Part shown: positions 23,244 through 33,485 of the stretch, one piece after another | Layout of the letters: each line of letters opens with the position of its first letter | Position numbering within the stretch: position 1 is the stretch's first letter | DNA from: Vicia villosa | Taxonomy: Eukaryota > Streptophyta > Magnoliopsida > Fabales > Fabaceae | Length of the DNA stretch: 64,000 nt | Direction: 5' to 3' | Assembly (NCBI RefSeq): GCF_029867415.1 | Contig: NC_081181.1 | Coordinates: forward strand, 121,969,183-122,033,182 | Notes under the pieces: model-generated | Seen by the model: only the letters and a program-made list of their open reading frames with translations | Told to the model about the DNA's origin: nothing | Databases searched by the model: none | Translations under genes and position numbers: made by a program

Positions 23244-23500
23244 TTGAGACTTCACCTGGTGGGATTGACAAATGGTTTCAGAGTGACATCATCATCTCTT
23301 CCCGTGATATTAGAGCTAGCGCAGTTCTGATACAGTATCCTTCACAGTGCAAGGATGGTTACTTGGAGTGGTATCATAGTATATCACACTGTCGCCTCAT
23401 ACCACCGATTGCAAGGTCTTCTGATGTTCTCGGGCCTTCTGGTGCTAGGGTACAGGCTGACGACGTGTCATCACTACCACATTGACCTCCCACAGGGGAC
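23244..23500 (+). pseudogene. Plant mobile domain pseudogene, 3' portion
   Basis: This resumes the domain cut at 7895. The frame shows GGIDKWFQSD, then QCKDGYLEWYHSISH, the block that normally follows the LRQFGFVQ motif in this family. The frame runs to a stop at 23483-23485. Downstream sequence to 23677 shows no further domain. It shares the fate of the 5' portion and is non-functional. Confidence 0.7.
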
Positions 23501-23682
23501 CAGGATAGCCGCCTCTAGTTGGTTGTTCTTGCAGATAACCTCACGGGTTTGGTAAACCCAGATTGTGAGATTCTTATTGGATTATCTAGGATAGCCGACA
23601 TAGCCCGTGGGGGCCTATGTAGGTGTATTATATTTTTGCTTATATTATATTTTACATATGTATATGAATATTTTATGACACA

Positions 23683-26600
23683 TGTTGCACCCCCAAATTT
23701 GCCCATCTGATTTTTGCTTCTAATTGGCTTACATATCTCATTCATTTGTATTTTAGGTCATCTAACCCGTCATGCATCATTCATTATTGAAATAGGCATA
23801 GGATCAAGGATTTGAAAAGCTTAGGGTTTCATATCCAGTTTGGGGTGAGTATGACAATTAAATTCTGATCATTGTGGCGTTTCAAGCAAAGGAAGCGGGA
23901 GGCCTTTATGCTGAGTATGAGAGTTTGAATTCGAAGAGATATAGGGTGGATTTGCACTCGAATATTGGATCGAGGTTCTCTAATGCATGCTAAAAAGGAA
24001 GATTCATTCATTTCGGTTTGCTTAAAATGTAATCTACAAGATCACTAAGTTCATCATATTCATCGATTCAAGTTTCATTATTTCCTTGCGCCATTGGTTT
24101 ACAAAAAAGACTTGGAATTCATTTGAAAGTTCGTCCGAGAACATATCACTCATTATTTCATTCACTCAATTATGAACCAAAAGCCATCTCGATCAATACG
24201 CATCACTGTTGTTTCATGTTGTTTCCTTTTAGAAAATTGAAGCACAAATGGAAAGAACTTTCATGAAGATCAATGTTTATCTCAAAAAAGTCAATTATAC
24301 ATTCATAAAGGTCCCTACCAGAAATTCATAATTTATCACAAAAATTCAAGTGCAAATCAGCATAGGTCTTACTCATTACAAGAAATTGAAAGAAATATAA
24401 GAAAATGTTACCAGCTTCACAAATTCAAGAAACATGGCCTTTTTGGATAACATACAGTCCACATCTTGAATTCAATACAAATATGAGAAATGATATCTCT
24501 ATCTTTACAACAACAAAAAGAAACATTCATGCCACAGCTGCTAGCGACGGATTCACCAGTACATCATCACACATCCTACAACGCCAAGGCAGCCCTGCAC
24601 ACAGTAAATACAAGAGAAAAAACCATTCAGTTCTATACGAACAAATCGGCTCGGTCTAGAAAATAATTCAAGGCATTCATGTGAAGTTCAATTTGCATCA
24701 ACCTTCAAAAGTAAGTGTGAACAAGCTGTGCACTGCAAAACCAATTCAAAAGAAGGGACAGTTTTGAAATCGCTTTTTACACCAGTTCGGTTAAAGCCTT
24801 ACATCACCAACAACATACAAGTTCATAAAATTAAACCAAGTCATTTAACATCACAAACCAAACTTCTAACCACCATGCTGAGACAAGCCAATCTAACAGT
24901 TACTACTAGCTATATCATTCAATCCAGGACAGATCCAAACTCCCCCTGCAGCATTCAAAATAAAATAGAGTTCAAGTTCAACTAACAGCCATCAACAGAA
25001 TTACTAACTTCCTAACTAACTAAACCAACCCTAACCGAATTCAGTTACAATCCATAACAGACTCTAACCACATATCCTAACAACCGCCAACAGAATCATA
25101 ACAGAAAATTAGAGTAAAGAAACAAACCTTGAGACTTCATCATTCTCAACCTTCTCTTTGATTCACCACCACCTATAAATTCTCTTCTCCACCTTCATTC
25201 AAAGCTCCATCATCTTCATCCCTCACATTCAACCATTCTTCATTTCTCCACTCCACCGTTTCTCCATCTTCATCTCTCCCTCTCTGCAATCACCGCCATC
25301 CTCAGTATCTCAACATTCATCAATCTTCATAACCTTTCAACCTCTTCGCAACCTTCAATCAGCTTCATCGCTTCTCTGTAACAACACCACTGCAACAAAG
25401 AATTCGACATCATCGCAGTGCAATCGGTTTCAGAAAGATGTTGATGAATTCAGAAGAGAGAGGACGATAACCTGAGTCTTTGAAGCGATTCTCCAATTGT
25501 TCTTCCTCGACGAGTTCGAAGGCATAGCAACAACATCATCATCGCACAATCGACACACGATTCAAGCCTTCTTCAATCATCTGCAGCAATCAACAACGTT
25601 CATCATCATCTCGAATCAACCTCATCATCACACTATAACACGATCAACAAGAACTTGAAGCCAAATCGGAACAAGATAAGAGAGAATCCGTGAAGTAGCG
25701 AACTGTGCCTCGTGGTAGCGTCGTCGAACGGAGCAATTCACCAAAGGAGCTTCAATCGGAAGTTGAGCGGAAGAACCTCGCCGCCGTTGATTTCGTCGAG
25801 AGAGAGGCGGAAAGACGAAGAAGTTGAATCGGTACACGAACCCTAAGCCCTCTTTCTCTTTGTTTCATTTTTACTATTATTATTTTATTTTAATTATGAT
25901 AAATCGTTAAACAAAATCTGGATCATTAACTCTGGGCCACCGAAATCACTGCTATCACACCCCCTTAAGCCCACTGTCACACTCAGTTTTTTGCTATAAG
26001 GAAAATCTGTGTAAAAACCACCTTGGGCCGAGTTGCAATTCACACCTCCTGAGGCCCAATGTTGCGCCATTCTTTGGCAACAAAAATCTGTAACAAAAAA
26101 CTCTGCTGGGCCAAATCCTGTTGGGCCCTGCGCCCTTGCTTATACACCACTGTATTCAGTTCTGCACCCCCCTGTTTCCATTAATAAATTTAGGTACTTA
26201 GATTTTTTTAGGTGTTAAAATGCTAACTTTTCTTGTTGTTTTTAGACATTCAATACTAACTTTTCCATTATCTTTTGAGACTTAAATACATAATCCTTGA
26301 CATAGAAAATAATCACTAAAAAATATTAGTTTTAGGCTATTTGTTTTTAGTCTTTTACTTGATTCAATTTCTTTCATAAAAATTCCATATAAAAAAATAG
26401 TAGTATTTTACTTCATCTTTGTACTATGTTTTTGACTTGCTATTTCATGCTTGTGTATAATTTTGTACCATTGTATCCTTACTTAATTTTGCTCATGTAT
26501 CCTACTTATGACTTATAATCGTGACTTTTATTTTCATGCTCCTTTATTCCTAACCTTTAGGTAGAAACCATGATAACATTAGGTAGAAATTCCCTTCATA

Positions 26601-27390
26601 CTTAGGCTAGTTTCTTTTCCTTTTCAACTTTAAAACACCTAACAACTATCCAAATTAAATCCCATAAAAAAAAATACAAAGAAAACACTTAATAAAACAT
26701 TAATAAAAAGGTGAAAATCATTAAAAAGGGAATGGAAGCTTGAACGTCCCTTGCTTTAGGGAACGTTCGAGTGCTTGGATCTCCCTTGCTTTAGGGTTCC
26801 ATTCAGGCGTAAGTTCCCAACTTCTAAAAAACACAAACCATAGAGCAACTCGAGTCTCCCTTGCTTTAGGGTGCCACTTGAACGCTCAAACTCTTTTCTC
26901 TATCTCGCCTCCGAGGCATTCTTTAATCGGACATGTTATTTCCGCTCCATTCCCAGCTTAAGACTCCAGAGGTCGAGCAGCGGAGTGCGAATGTGACTTC
27001 GTCCACTAAAAAACACAAAAACAAACAAAACTAAAGAGCCGAACTACGGCGCTCTGATTCCTGAAAAGGATACGTAGGCATCAAGTCGCGGGGCTTGAAC
27101 GAGCACAATTATTTAAAAACCTTATTTTCCCCGTGTTTCTTTTTCATTCATTTGCATTTAGCTTTATATAGTACACACCCTTTAGATAGAAACAAACATA
27201 GGTGGATACCATCGAGTACGATGGGCGCGTGGGGTGCTAGTACCTTCCCCTCGCGTAACCGACTTCCGTACCTTGATTCTCTGGTCGCAAGACCCTGTTC
27301 CTTCCTTATCTTAGGTTTTCTGATATTCCTTTCCCTTATGGGATAAATATATTGGTGGCGACTCTGTTCACATTTCGCGAGCATGCGACA
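23683..27390 (+). repeat. 5' LTR of the gag-only gypsy element
   Basis: 3708 bp. Three copies of CCCTTGCTTTAGGG at 26748, 26783 and 26858 each form a small inverted repeat. Short ORFs in this LTR recur unchanged or nearly so in the 3' LTR and show no protein family. Confidence 0.93.
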
Positions 27391-27410
27391 GCTGGCGACT
27401 CTGCTGGGGA
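27391..27410 (+). other. Primer binding site candidate of the gypsy element
   Basis: TGGCGACTCTGCTGGGGA follows the 5' LTR after two bases. It has the TGGCG start and GGGGA end usual in the Tat/Ogre group. I cannot identify the tRNA. A similar GGCGACTCTG also occurs just inside the LTR end, near 27357. Confidence 0.6.
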
Positions 27411-28318
27411 TGTTGCTAGACCTGTTGCTGGTCCATCCTTAGTGAGTCGATCCTAGCCTGCGTTTGTTTGTTTACTTACTGGGTGTTTACTTGTTTTATG
27501 TCTATATCTTGTATATATGTTTGCATGTTTATTTTCTGCTTGCATATCATGTTTATTTCTGTTTGCACATCATGCATATGGATTATATTCTGTGTTCCTT
27601 GGGGTCTTCTGTTCTGTTTTGCAGGTGGGGGTTTTTGTGAGGTAAAAGGCCCACTACCCAGGCCAGTGACACATAGGATTAGCGTGGATGCTCATGTTGA
27701 CTCCCGTGGCCCTTGCTACGATCGAGTTCAACATGGGGTACCACAACTGGGCGAGGTTCTTTCATGGAACACTGTGTCTGGCACCCTTGCTGCCTCAAAC
27801 ACTTTGTACCCCATGGGAACTGTAGACCCTAGTGACCATTAGGGACCACTTGTCCGTGTCTAGACTACATACCCGTGAGATTGGGGTGGGACAGGAAACT
27901 TGACCTCCATCATACCCGGATTTCTGCTATTCAATAAAAGACGTCGAACCTTTGATCCTGGGACATTTGACTTATACAGAAGTTCTACATCAGTTATCTA
28001 TCAGAATCAACGTCGAACCTCTGAATCTGGAGGGTTCGACCATCTTTGACTTATGCACAAGCTATTTATCCAGAGAGCAACGTCGAACCTCTGAATCTGG
28101 AGGATTCGACCATATCTTATTGACCATGAGAAGCTGTTATCCAAGAGGCCTTGATCCTTGATCCTGATTTATGATACATCTGCATCTTCATTAACATTTT
28201 TGCATACATGCATGTGCATCCATTGTTACCAATACTCTTACCACTTTTCCTCTCCATCAGATCAGTCAAGACGATTCCTCCACACCGATATCTGACAAGA
28301 GCTCACAGAAGAAGAATC
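27411..28318 (+). other. Leader region of the gypsy element with three 70-bp hairpin repeats
   Basis: GTCGAACC starts at 27943, 28012 and 28082, so the repeat unit is 69-70 bp. In the second and third units its complement GGTTCGAC, or a one-base variant, follows so that the TCGA cores are 23 bp apart; the first unit has a decayed TTGA at the same spacing. The ORF at 27468-27842 has no recognisable domain and I do not call it a gene. Confidence 0.75.
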
Positions 28319-29953
28319 ATGGAGAACTATGAACAAGATCAAGCTGCCATTAGAGAAGAGATGGATCAAATGAAAACTAAGGTTGATGCTATCCTGGAAG
28401 CTATCCAAGCCTTGCGAACTGAAAGGGTTCCTGCTACACAAGAGATTCCCGTTGTTGGTAACCAAGCTGCTGCTAGCCAACTTGAGGTCGTTCCACCTTC
28501 TTCTACTCCATTTGAGTTCCAAGCAAGGACTAATGCTACTCTTGGGATGCCATTCAACTTCATGACTGTTGATACCCTTGGAGCTCCAAACCAAGGTGGG
28601 ACTATACCCGTGACTTCTGGAGCAATGACTATGGCTGATCCCGTCTTCCCATTCCCTGCGCCACCTTCTCAAACAGAGATTCCTATTCCTGCTTTCTGTG
28701 GTACTCGTTCTGCTAATCCAGAAATGCAAACAATACCAACTGCTGAAAGAGCTCGACCCGTTGAGAAATCTGCCGAGAAGTACAAAATCCTTGAGGAAAG
28801 AATTCGAGCCATTGAAGGATTCAGTGCATATGGGATGGATGCTGAGGATATGTGTCTAGTTCCTAATCTGGTTGTCCCTCCTAAGTTCAAGACTCCCGAC
28901 TTCCAGAAGTACAAGGGTTTGAGCTGTCCGAAGAGCCATATCATCATGTATTGTCGTAAGATGGCTTCTCACATCCACAACGACTCATTGCTCATTCACT
29001 GCTTCCAAGATAGCTTATCTGGGGCATCTCTGAACTGGTATATGAATCTGGAGCGTAATAGAATCCGATCTTGGAAGGATTTGTCTGATGCTTTCCTCAA
29101 GCAATATCAGTATAACATTGACATGGCACCGACTAGGTTGCAACTTCAAAATCAAGTGCAAAAGACCAATGAGACATTCAAAGAGTATGCTCAAAGGTGG
29201 AGAGAAATGGCTGCTCAAGTTAATCCACCACTTTCTGAATCCGAGCTGGTTGATATGTTCATGAACACTCTTCAAGGACATTACTATGAAAGGATGGTGG
29301 GTAGTGTTTCTTCTGGCTTCTCCGATCTAGTTAGGATTGGTGAAAGAATTGAGAATGGCTTGAAAATTGGTAAGATCCAGAATCCCGCCAATGCTGCTGC
29401 TGCAAACCAATATGGGTACAAAAAACCTCAAGGTAATTTCATCAAAAAGAAAGAAGGTGAGACCAGTGCCACCTATGCTCAAGATCAAGCTCCTTGCTAT
29501 CAAGTGGCCGCCACCGCCCCTCAAGCTTATGTGGCACCTGTTGGTCAACAACCATGGGTCCCTTATCAACAATATGTCCAACAACAACAAGGTTTCCAAC
29601 AACAAGGTTATCAGCAGAGACAAGGTCAACAGAGGCAGAATAGGCCTAAAAGGGTGTATGACCGTGTACCAATGACCTATAGCCAACTTCTCGCCGCCTT
29701 GCTTGATCAAAAACTGATTCAATTAGCTGAAGCGAGGCCTCCTCCTGATCCTCTCCCTCCAAATTACAAGATTAATGCCAAGTGTGAATTCCACTCTGGA
29801 GGATCTGGTCACACCACTGAAGAGTGCAGAGTTCTCAAAGACAAGGTTCAGGATCTGCTTGATGCAAAGGAGATTACATTCACACTTGTGGCACCTAATG
29901 TGGTCAATGATCCCATGCCACCTCACAGTGGAGCTTCCACCAGTGGACCATGA
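28319..29953 (+). CDS. gag: Gag polyprotein of an Ogre/Tat-like gypsy element, 544 aa
   Basis: The structural capsid protein, which in this family assembles particles around the element RNA in the cytoplasm. The ATG at 28319 is preferred to the earlier one at 28208 because homology begins with MENYEQDQAAIREEMDQ, an N-terminal coiled coil. A proline- and serine-rich spacer follows. The capsid core (about residues 190-360) shows LVPNLVVPPKFKTPDFQKY, LSGASLNWY and EYAQRWREMAAQV. A glutamine-rich tract lies at about 435-455. The C-terminal knuckle CEFHSGGSGHTTEEC has the form C-X2-H-X5-H-X4-C instead of C-X2-C-X4-H-X4-C. The frame is intact and ends in TGA with no protease after it. Confidence 0.88.
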   Translation: MENYEQDQAAIREEMDQMKTKVDAILEAIQALRTERVPATQEIPVVGNQAAASQLEVVPPSSTPFEFQARTNATLGMPFNFMTVDTLGAPNQGGTIPVTSGAMTMADPVFPFPAPPSQTEIPIPAFCGTRSANPEMQTIPTAERARPVEKSAEKYKILEERIRAIEGFSAYGMDAEDMCLVPNLVVPPKFKTPDFQKYKGLSCPKSHIIMYCRKMASHIHNDSLLIHCFQDSLSGASLNWYMNLERNRIRSWKDLSDAFLKQYQYNIDMAPTRLQLQNQVQKTNETFKEYAQRWREMAAQVNPPLSESELVDMFMNTLQGHYYERMVGSVSSGFSDLVRIGERIENGLKIGKIQNPANAAAANQYGYKKPQGNFIKKKEGETSATYAQDQAPCYQVAATAPQAYVAPVGQQPWVPYQQYVQQQQGFQQQGYQQRQGQQRQNRPKRVYDRVPMTYSQLLAALLDQKLIQLAEARPPPDPLPPNYKINAKCEFHSGGSGHTTEECRVLKDKVQDLLDAKEITFTLVAPNVVNDPMPPHSGASTSGP

Positions 29954-32000
29954 AGACTTTATGTTTGTCAGAGAATATTTCATTTGCATTAGAATAAGGC
30001 CAAGCTTGCCATTGTATAGATTTCTTTAGTATTTTCAATTGTATTACTTTTGTTGTTATCAAGTACTTCTCATTGTAAGAAACCCATTCTGTTTGAATAA
30101 ATAAAAAAAAATGTAATATACATGTTTTTCTCAAATCATTTCATCTTTGTCATTATGTTCATTGATACTTCACTCATTCGTCTTAAGCAACTAAAAAAGG
30201 GAGAATGATGAAAAATCAAAAACACATGAATCACTGACTGTATGCTTTTGGAACAAAGATCCTGCTGATGATGTACAGGCATTGTTTCAATTCCTAAACA
30301 CTGGAGTTATAAGGGAGTGAAACCTTCGTCAACCCCTTTGAGCCTAAGGAGTAGTAGTTTCTTTTCAAAAAATAACAAAACCCTCAATATTAACCAGGGG
30401 CAGGGTAGTTTTCAGTTAGTGCGACCGAGCGCTCAACTTTCAGGTATTCCATCAGAGGATCAATTACATCTCATGTCTCACAGCAAAAGGAGAAGAGCAC
30501 TATCCACAATGGATGTCTCTCATCCACTAAGAAGAAGGCAGTCACAACCTTTTCTTCAAGTCATTCACAAAAGTCACACAACTTGTTCCCGAACGAGACA
30601 AAAAAAAATGAAAAGAAAATTATGAATCATGATCAAAAGAAAAAAGGAAAGAAACAATAGCCCGCTAAGTCAAAAAGAAAGAAAACAAAAAGCTTTGAAG
30701 CAAATGACTTAGGCAAAAATTAGGGCACATCCCGCTGGACAACAAAAACCAAAAGAAACATTCTGTCCAGGCAAAAATTAGGGAAAGCAAAAGAAAAGAA
30801 CAAGAACAAAAATTCTCCAAGGGACAAGTTGTTATAATCATCAACGAAAGCACCAAAGGGTGACGGCCACCTCCATCAAAATCCCAAAGGATCCTCATCC
30901 ATCACAATCCTTTCTGAAAGGAGAATACTTGTGTCAAACTAACTGAATGTAGGACTGGAGAACATCACGAAGAAGGGGTGGGTTAAGTAGAATTTGAGCC
31001 TTTATCCTTTGTTTCTTAAACAGTGACCCCGACCACGTTACAACCCTCAAAAGTCCTGATTGAAGCAGGGTTCGTTCTGAAAGCGTACAAACTGTGAAAT
31101 CATGTCAAAACTGACTCCTAATGTTGCTGTGTCATTTGTGTTAGTATCAGTACAACATTTTGACAAATAAAAACTTTTACTTTGAGATTAACATGTGCAT
31201 TGCATTCTCATTATCTTTCCAAAACAAGAATTGTCTCTAACTTGAAAATAGGTACTTGATACCAAGGAAAGTTCAACATTGAAATCCCATTGAGTAATCT
31301 TACAAAGGCAAAGGTTGGTCATCCACTAAGCAAATATTTGAAGAACCCGTTCGGTGGAAGAGTTCCTTTCAATCTGGGGCATTCATCCCATGATCTACGC
31401 TGGGGCAGACCATTACAAATCTCCATGATTCAAGCATTATCAAAGCTTTATGTCAAGAGATCATACAAGCTGGGGCAAACTAGTGACAATTCCTTTTTCA
31501 TCCCCAAGCAAGTGTCGGATATCGAGATAGGTGTCGAGGAGTCAAGCCAAACACCTCATCTTCACAAGTTCTATCCTTCAAGCAACAACCTTCCCCAAGG
31601 GCACATTCCATCCACTCCTGGCATCTTGGAGACTATCATCCCATTCATAATCATACATGCATCATGCATATCACTGCATTCTCATCGGAATATCTCCCTC
31701 AATAATCCAATCATCAACAAAGCTGGGGCATCCACCCCACCTTGATTTTCAAACAGAGTTTCTGAACTCCATCCAATCTATTCCTTACAAAAGCAGAAAC
31801 CCTAATCAATCAGTACACTGCATATAGAATCCATAGCATTGCATCTCCATAAGTGCACAAATAAATCAAACATTTGCATGTGAAGCATAAGCCAAGTTAC
31901 TCATCAGATGAGGTCCCTACAAGCAATCAATTGATATTCCACTGGATCACTCAGAGTTACCGTTGTGGTGTCATCCCCCAAAGTCAATCATGTTCATCTT
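29954..32000 (+). other. Untranslated interior of the gypsy element after gag
   Basis: About 2 kb where an autonomous element would carry pol. It contains duplicated fragments (GGCAAAAATTAGGG at about 30712 and 30772) and a run of ORFs, the longest at 31290-31745, none with a known domain. I see no remnant of protease, reverse transcriptase or integrase. Confidence 0.7.
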
Positions 32001-32002
32001 TC

Positions 32003-33320
32003 TTCAACCCAGAGTTGATACTTTCGTGTTCAACCCAGAGTTGACTTTCCATTCATCTTTTAACTCCGAGTTAATTATCTTTTCCCTCTCGACCCAGAGT
32101 TGATGGTTATCTCTTCTTTTATTCAACCCAGAGTTGATCTTTTTCTTGTTCCTTTCTCGACCCAGAGTTGAAGGATATCTTTTCTTTTATTCAACCCAGA
32201 GTTGATCTTATTTCTCCTTCCCACTCAACCCAGAGTTGACGGTTACTCCTAATTGTCTATCTTCCCTCTTTCAACCCAGAGTTGAATTACTTTCTCTCAA
32301 CCCAGAGTTGATTTTCTTTCTTTCTCTCAACCCAGAGTTGATCTTCTTTCTTTCTCAACCCAGAGTTGACGGTTATCTTTTATTCAACCCAGAGTTGATC
32401 CTTTCCTTTTCCCGCTCACTCAGAGTTGACGGTCACCTTTTGTTCAACCCAGAGTTGATGTTCGTCTTTTATTCAACCTAGAGTTGATGATTGTCTTTTT
32501 CCCACTCACTCAGAGTTGACGGTCACCTTGTATTCAACCCAGAGTTGATTCTCACCTTTTAGTTAATCCAGAGTTGATGTTTGTCTTTTAATCGACCCAG
32601 AGTTGATCCCTATCTTCTACCCACTCAACCCAGAGTTGACGGTCATCTTTTATTCAACCCAGAATTGATGCTTATCTTTCTCCCACTCAACCCAGAGTTG
32701 ACGGTCCTCCTTTATTCAACCCAGAGTTGATCTTTCCCACTCAACCCAGAGTTGACGGTCCTCCTTTATTCAACCCAGAGTCGATCTTTCCCACTCAACC
32801 CAGAGTTGACGGTCCTCCTTTATTCAACCCAGAGTTGATTCTTGTCTTCTTCCCACTCAACCCAGAGTTGACGGTCACCTTTTAATCGACCCAGAGTTGA
32901 CGGTCGCCTTCTTTTCAACCCAGAGTTGACCCTTATCTTTTTCCCGTTCAACCTAGAGTTGATGGTTATCTTGTTTCCTTTCCCATTCAACCCAGAGTTG
33001 ATAGTTATCTTTTATCTTTCCGACTCAACCCAGAGTCGACGGTTTTCTTCCTATCTTTTCCTCAACCCACAGTTAACGATCCTTCCTAATTGTTCTTTCT
33101 TCCTTTTCTCAACCCAGAGTTGATATCCTCATCTTATCTTCGACTCAGAGCTGATGTTCTTCTTTCCCTTCTCGATCCAGAATCGATGTTTATCTTTTGT
33201 CCAACTCGGAGTTGACTTTTCTCCGTTCTTCAACCCAGAGTTGACCCACTTTTCTTCTTCAGCTCAGAGTTGAATTCTATTTCATTTCTAACCCAGAGTT
33301 ACTTCGTTCAATCCAGAATT
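32003..33320. repeat. Tandem array of the hairpin box TCAACCCAGAGTTGA, more than forty copies
   Basis: Each box is an inverted repeat (TCAAC...GTTGA around CCAGA). Copies recur every 25-45 bp, separated by pyrimidine-rich spacers. In the middle of the array two spacer types alternate, one ending in GACGGTC and one in GATC, giving a higher-order unit of about 54 bp (32690-32880). Variants such as CAACTCGGAGTTGA keep the pairing in part. Hypervariable 3' tandem repeats are known in Tat/Ogre elements. ORFs across the array are by-products. Confidence 0.93.
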
Positions 33321-33465
33321 GACGCAGTTTTCCTCAATAAATGACACTATCACTTTCCCCAGTGGATTCCATCTCTTTAGGCAAATTTTCAGGTTCTTTT
33401 GGTATTTAATCCTCTCCTACCTTGAATGATCGAAAGGCTAGCGCCAATCTCTCTTTCAGGTTTAA

Positions 33466-33485
33466 GACGATTAAATAGGGGCAGC
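33466..33485 (+). other. Polypurine tract candidate of the gypsy element
   Basis: AAATAGGGGCAGC lies directly before the 3' LTR start at 33486. It is purine-rich and in the position that primes plus-strand DNA synthesis. Confidence 0.6.

Noticed and set aside
24405..24985. Short ORFs in the gypsy LTR as genes
   Set aside because: Identical ORFs in both LTRs reflect LTR identity, not selection. No domain recognised.
27468..27842. 124-aa ORF in the gypsy leader
   Set aside because: Cys-rich hydrophobic start and random-looking rest, no known domain, lies in the untranslated leader. The ORF1 of Ogre elements looks different.
31290..31745. 151-aa ORF after gag as a pol remnant
   Set aside because: No protease, reverse transcriptase or integrase motif. 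Composition is that of untranslated sequence.
32236..33123. ORFs with repeated NPELIFFLSL-type peptides
   Set aside because: They are translations of the hairpin-box array and change frame with spacer length.
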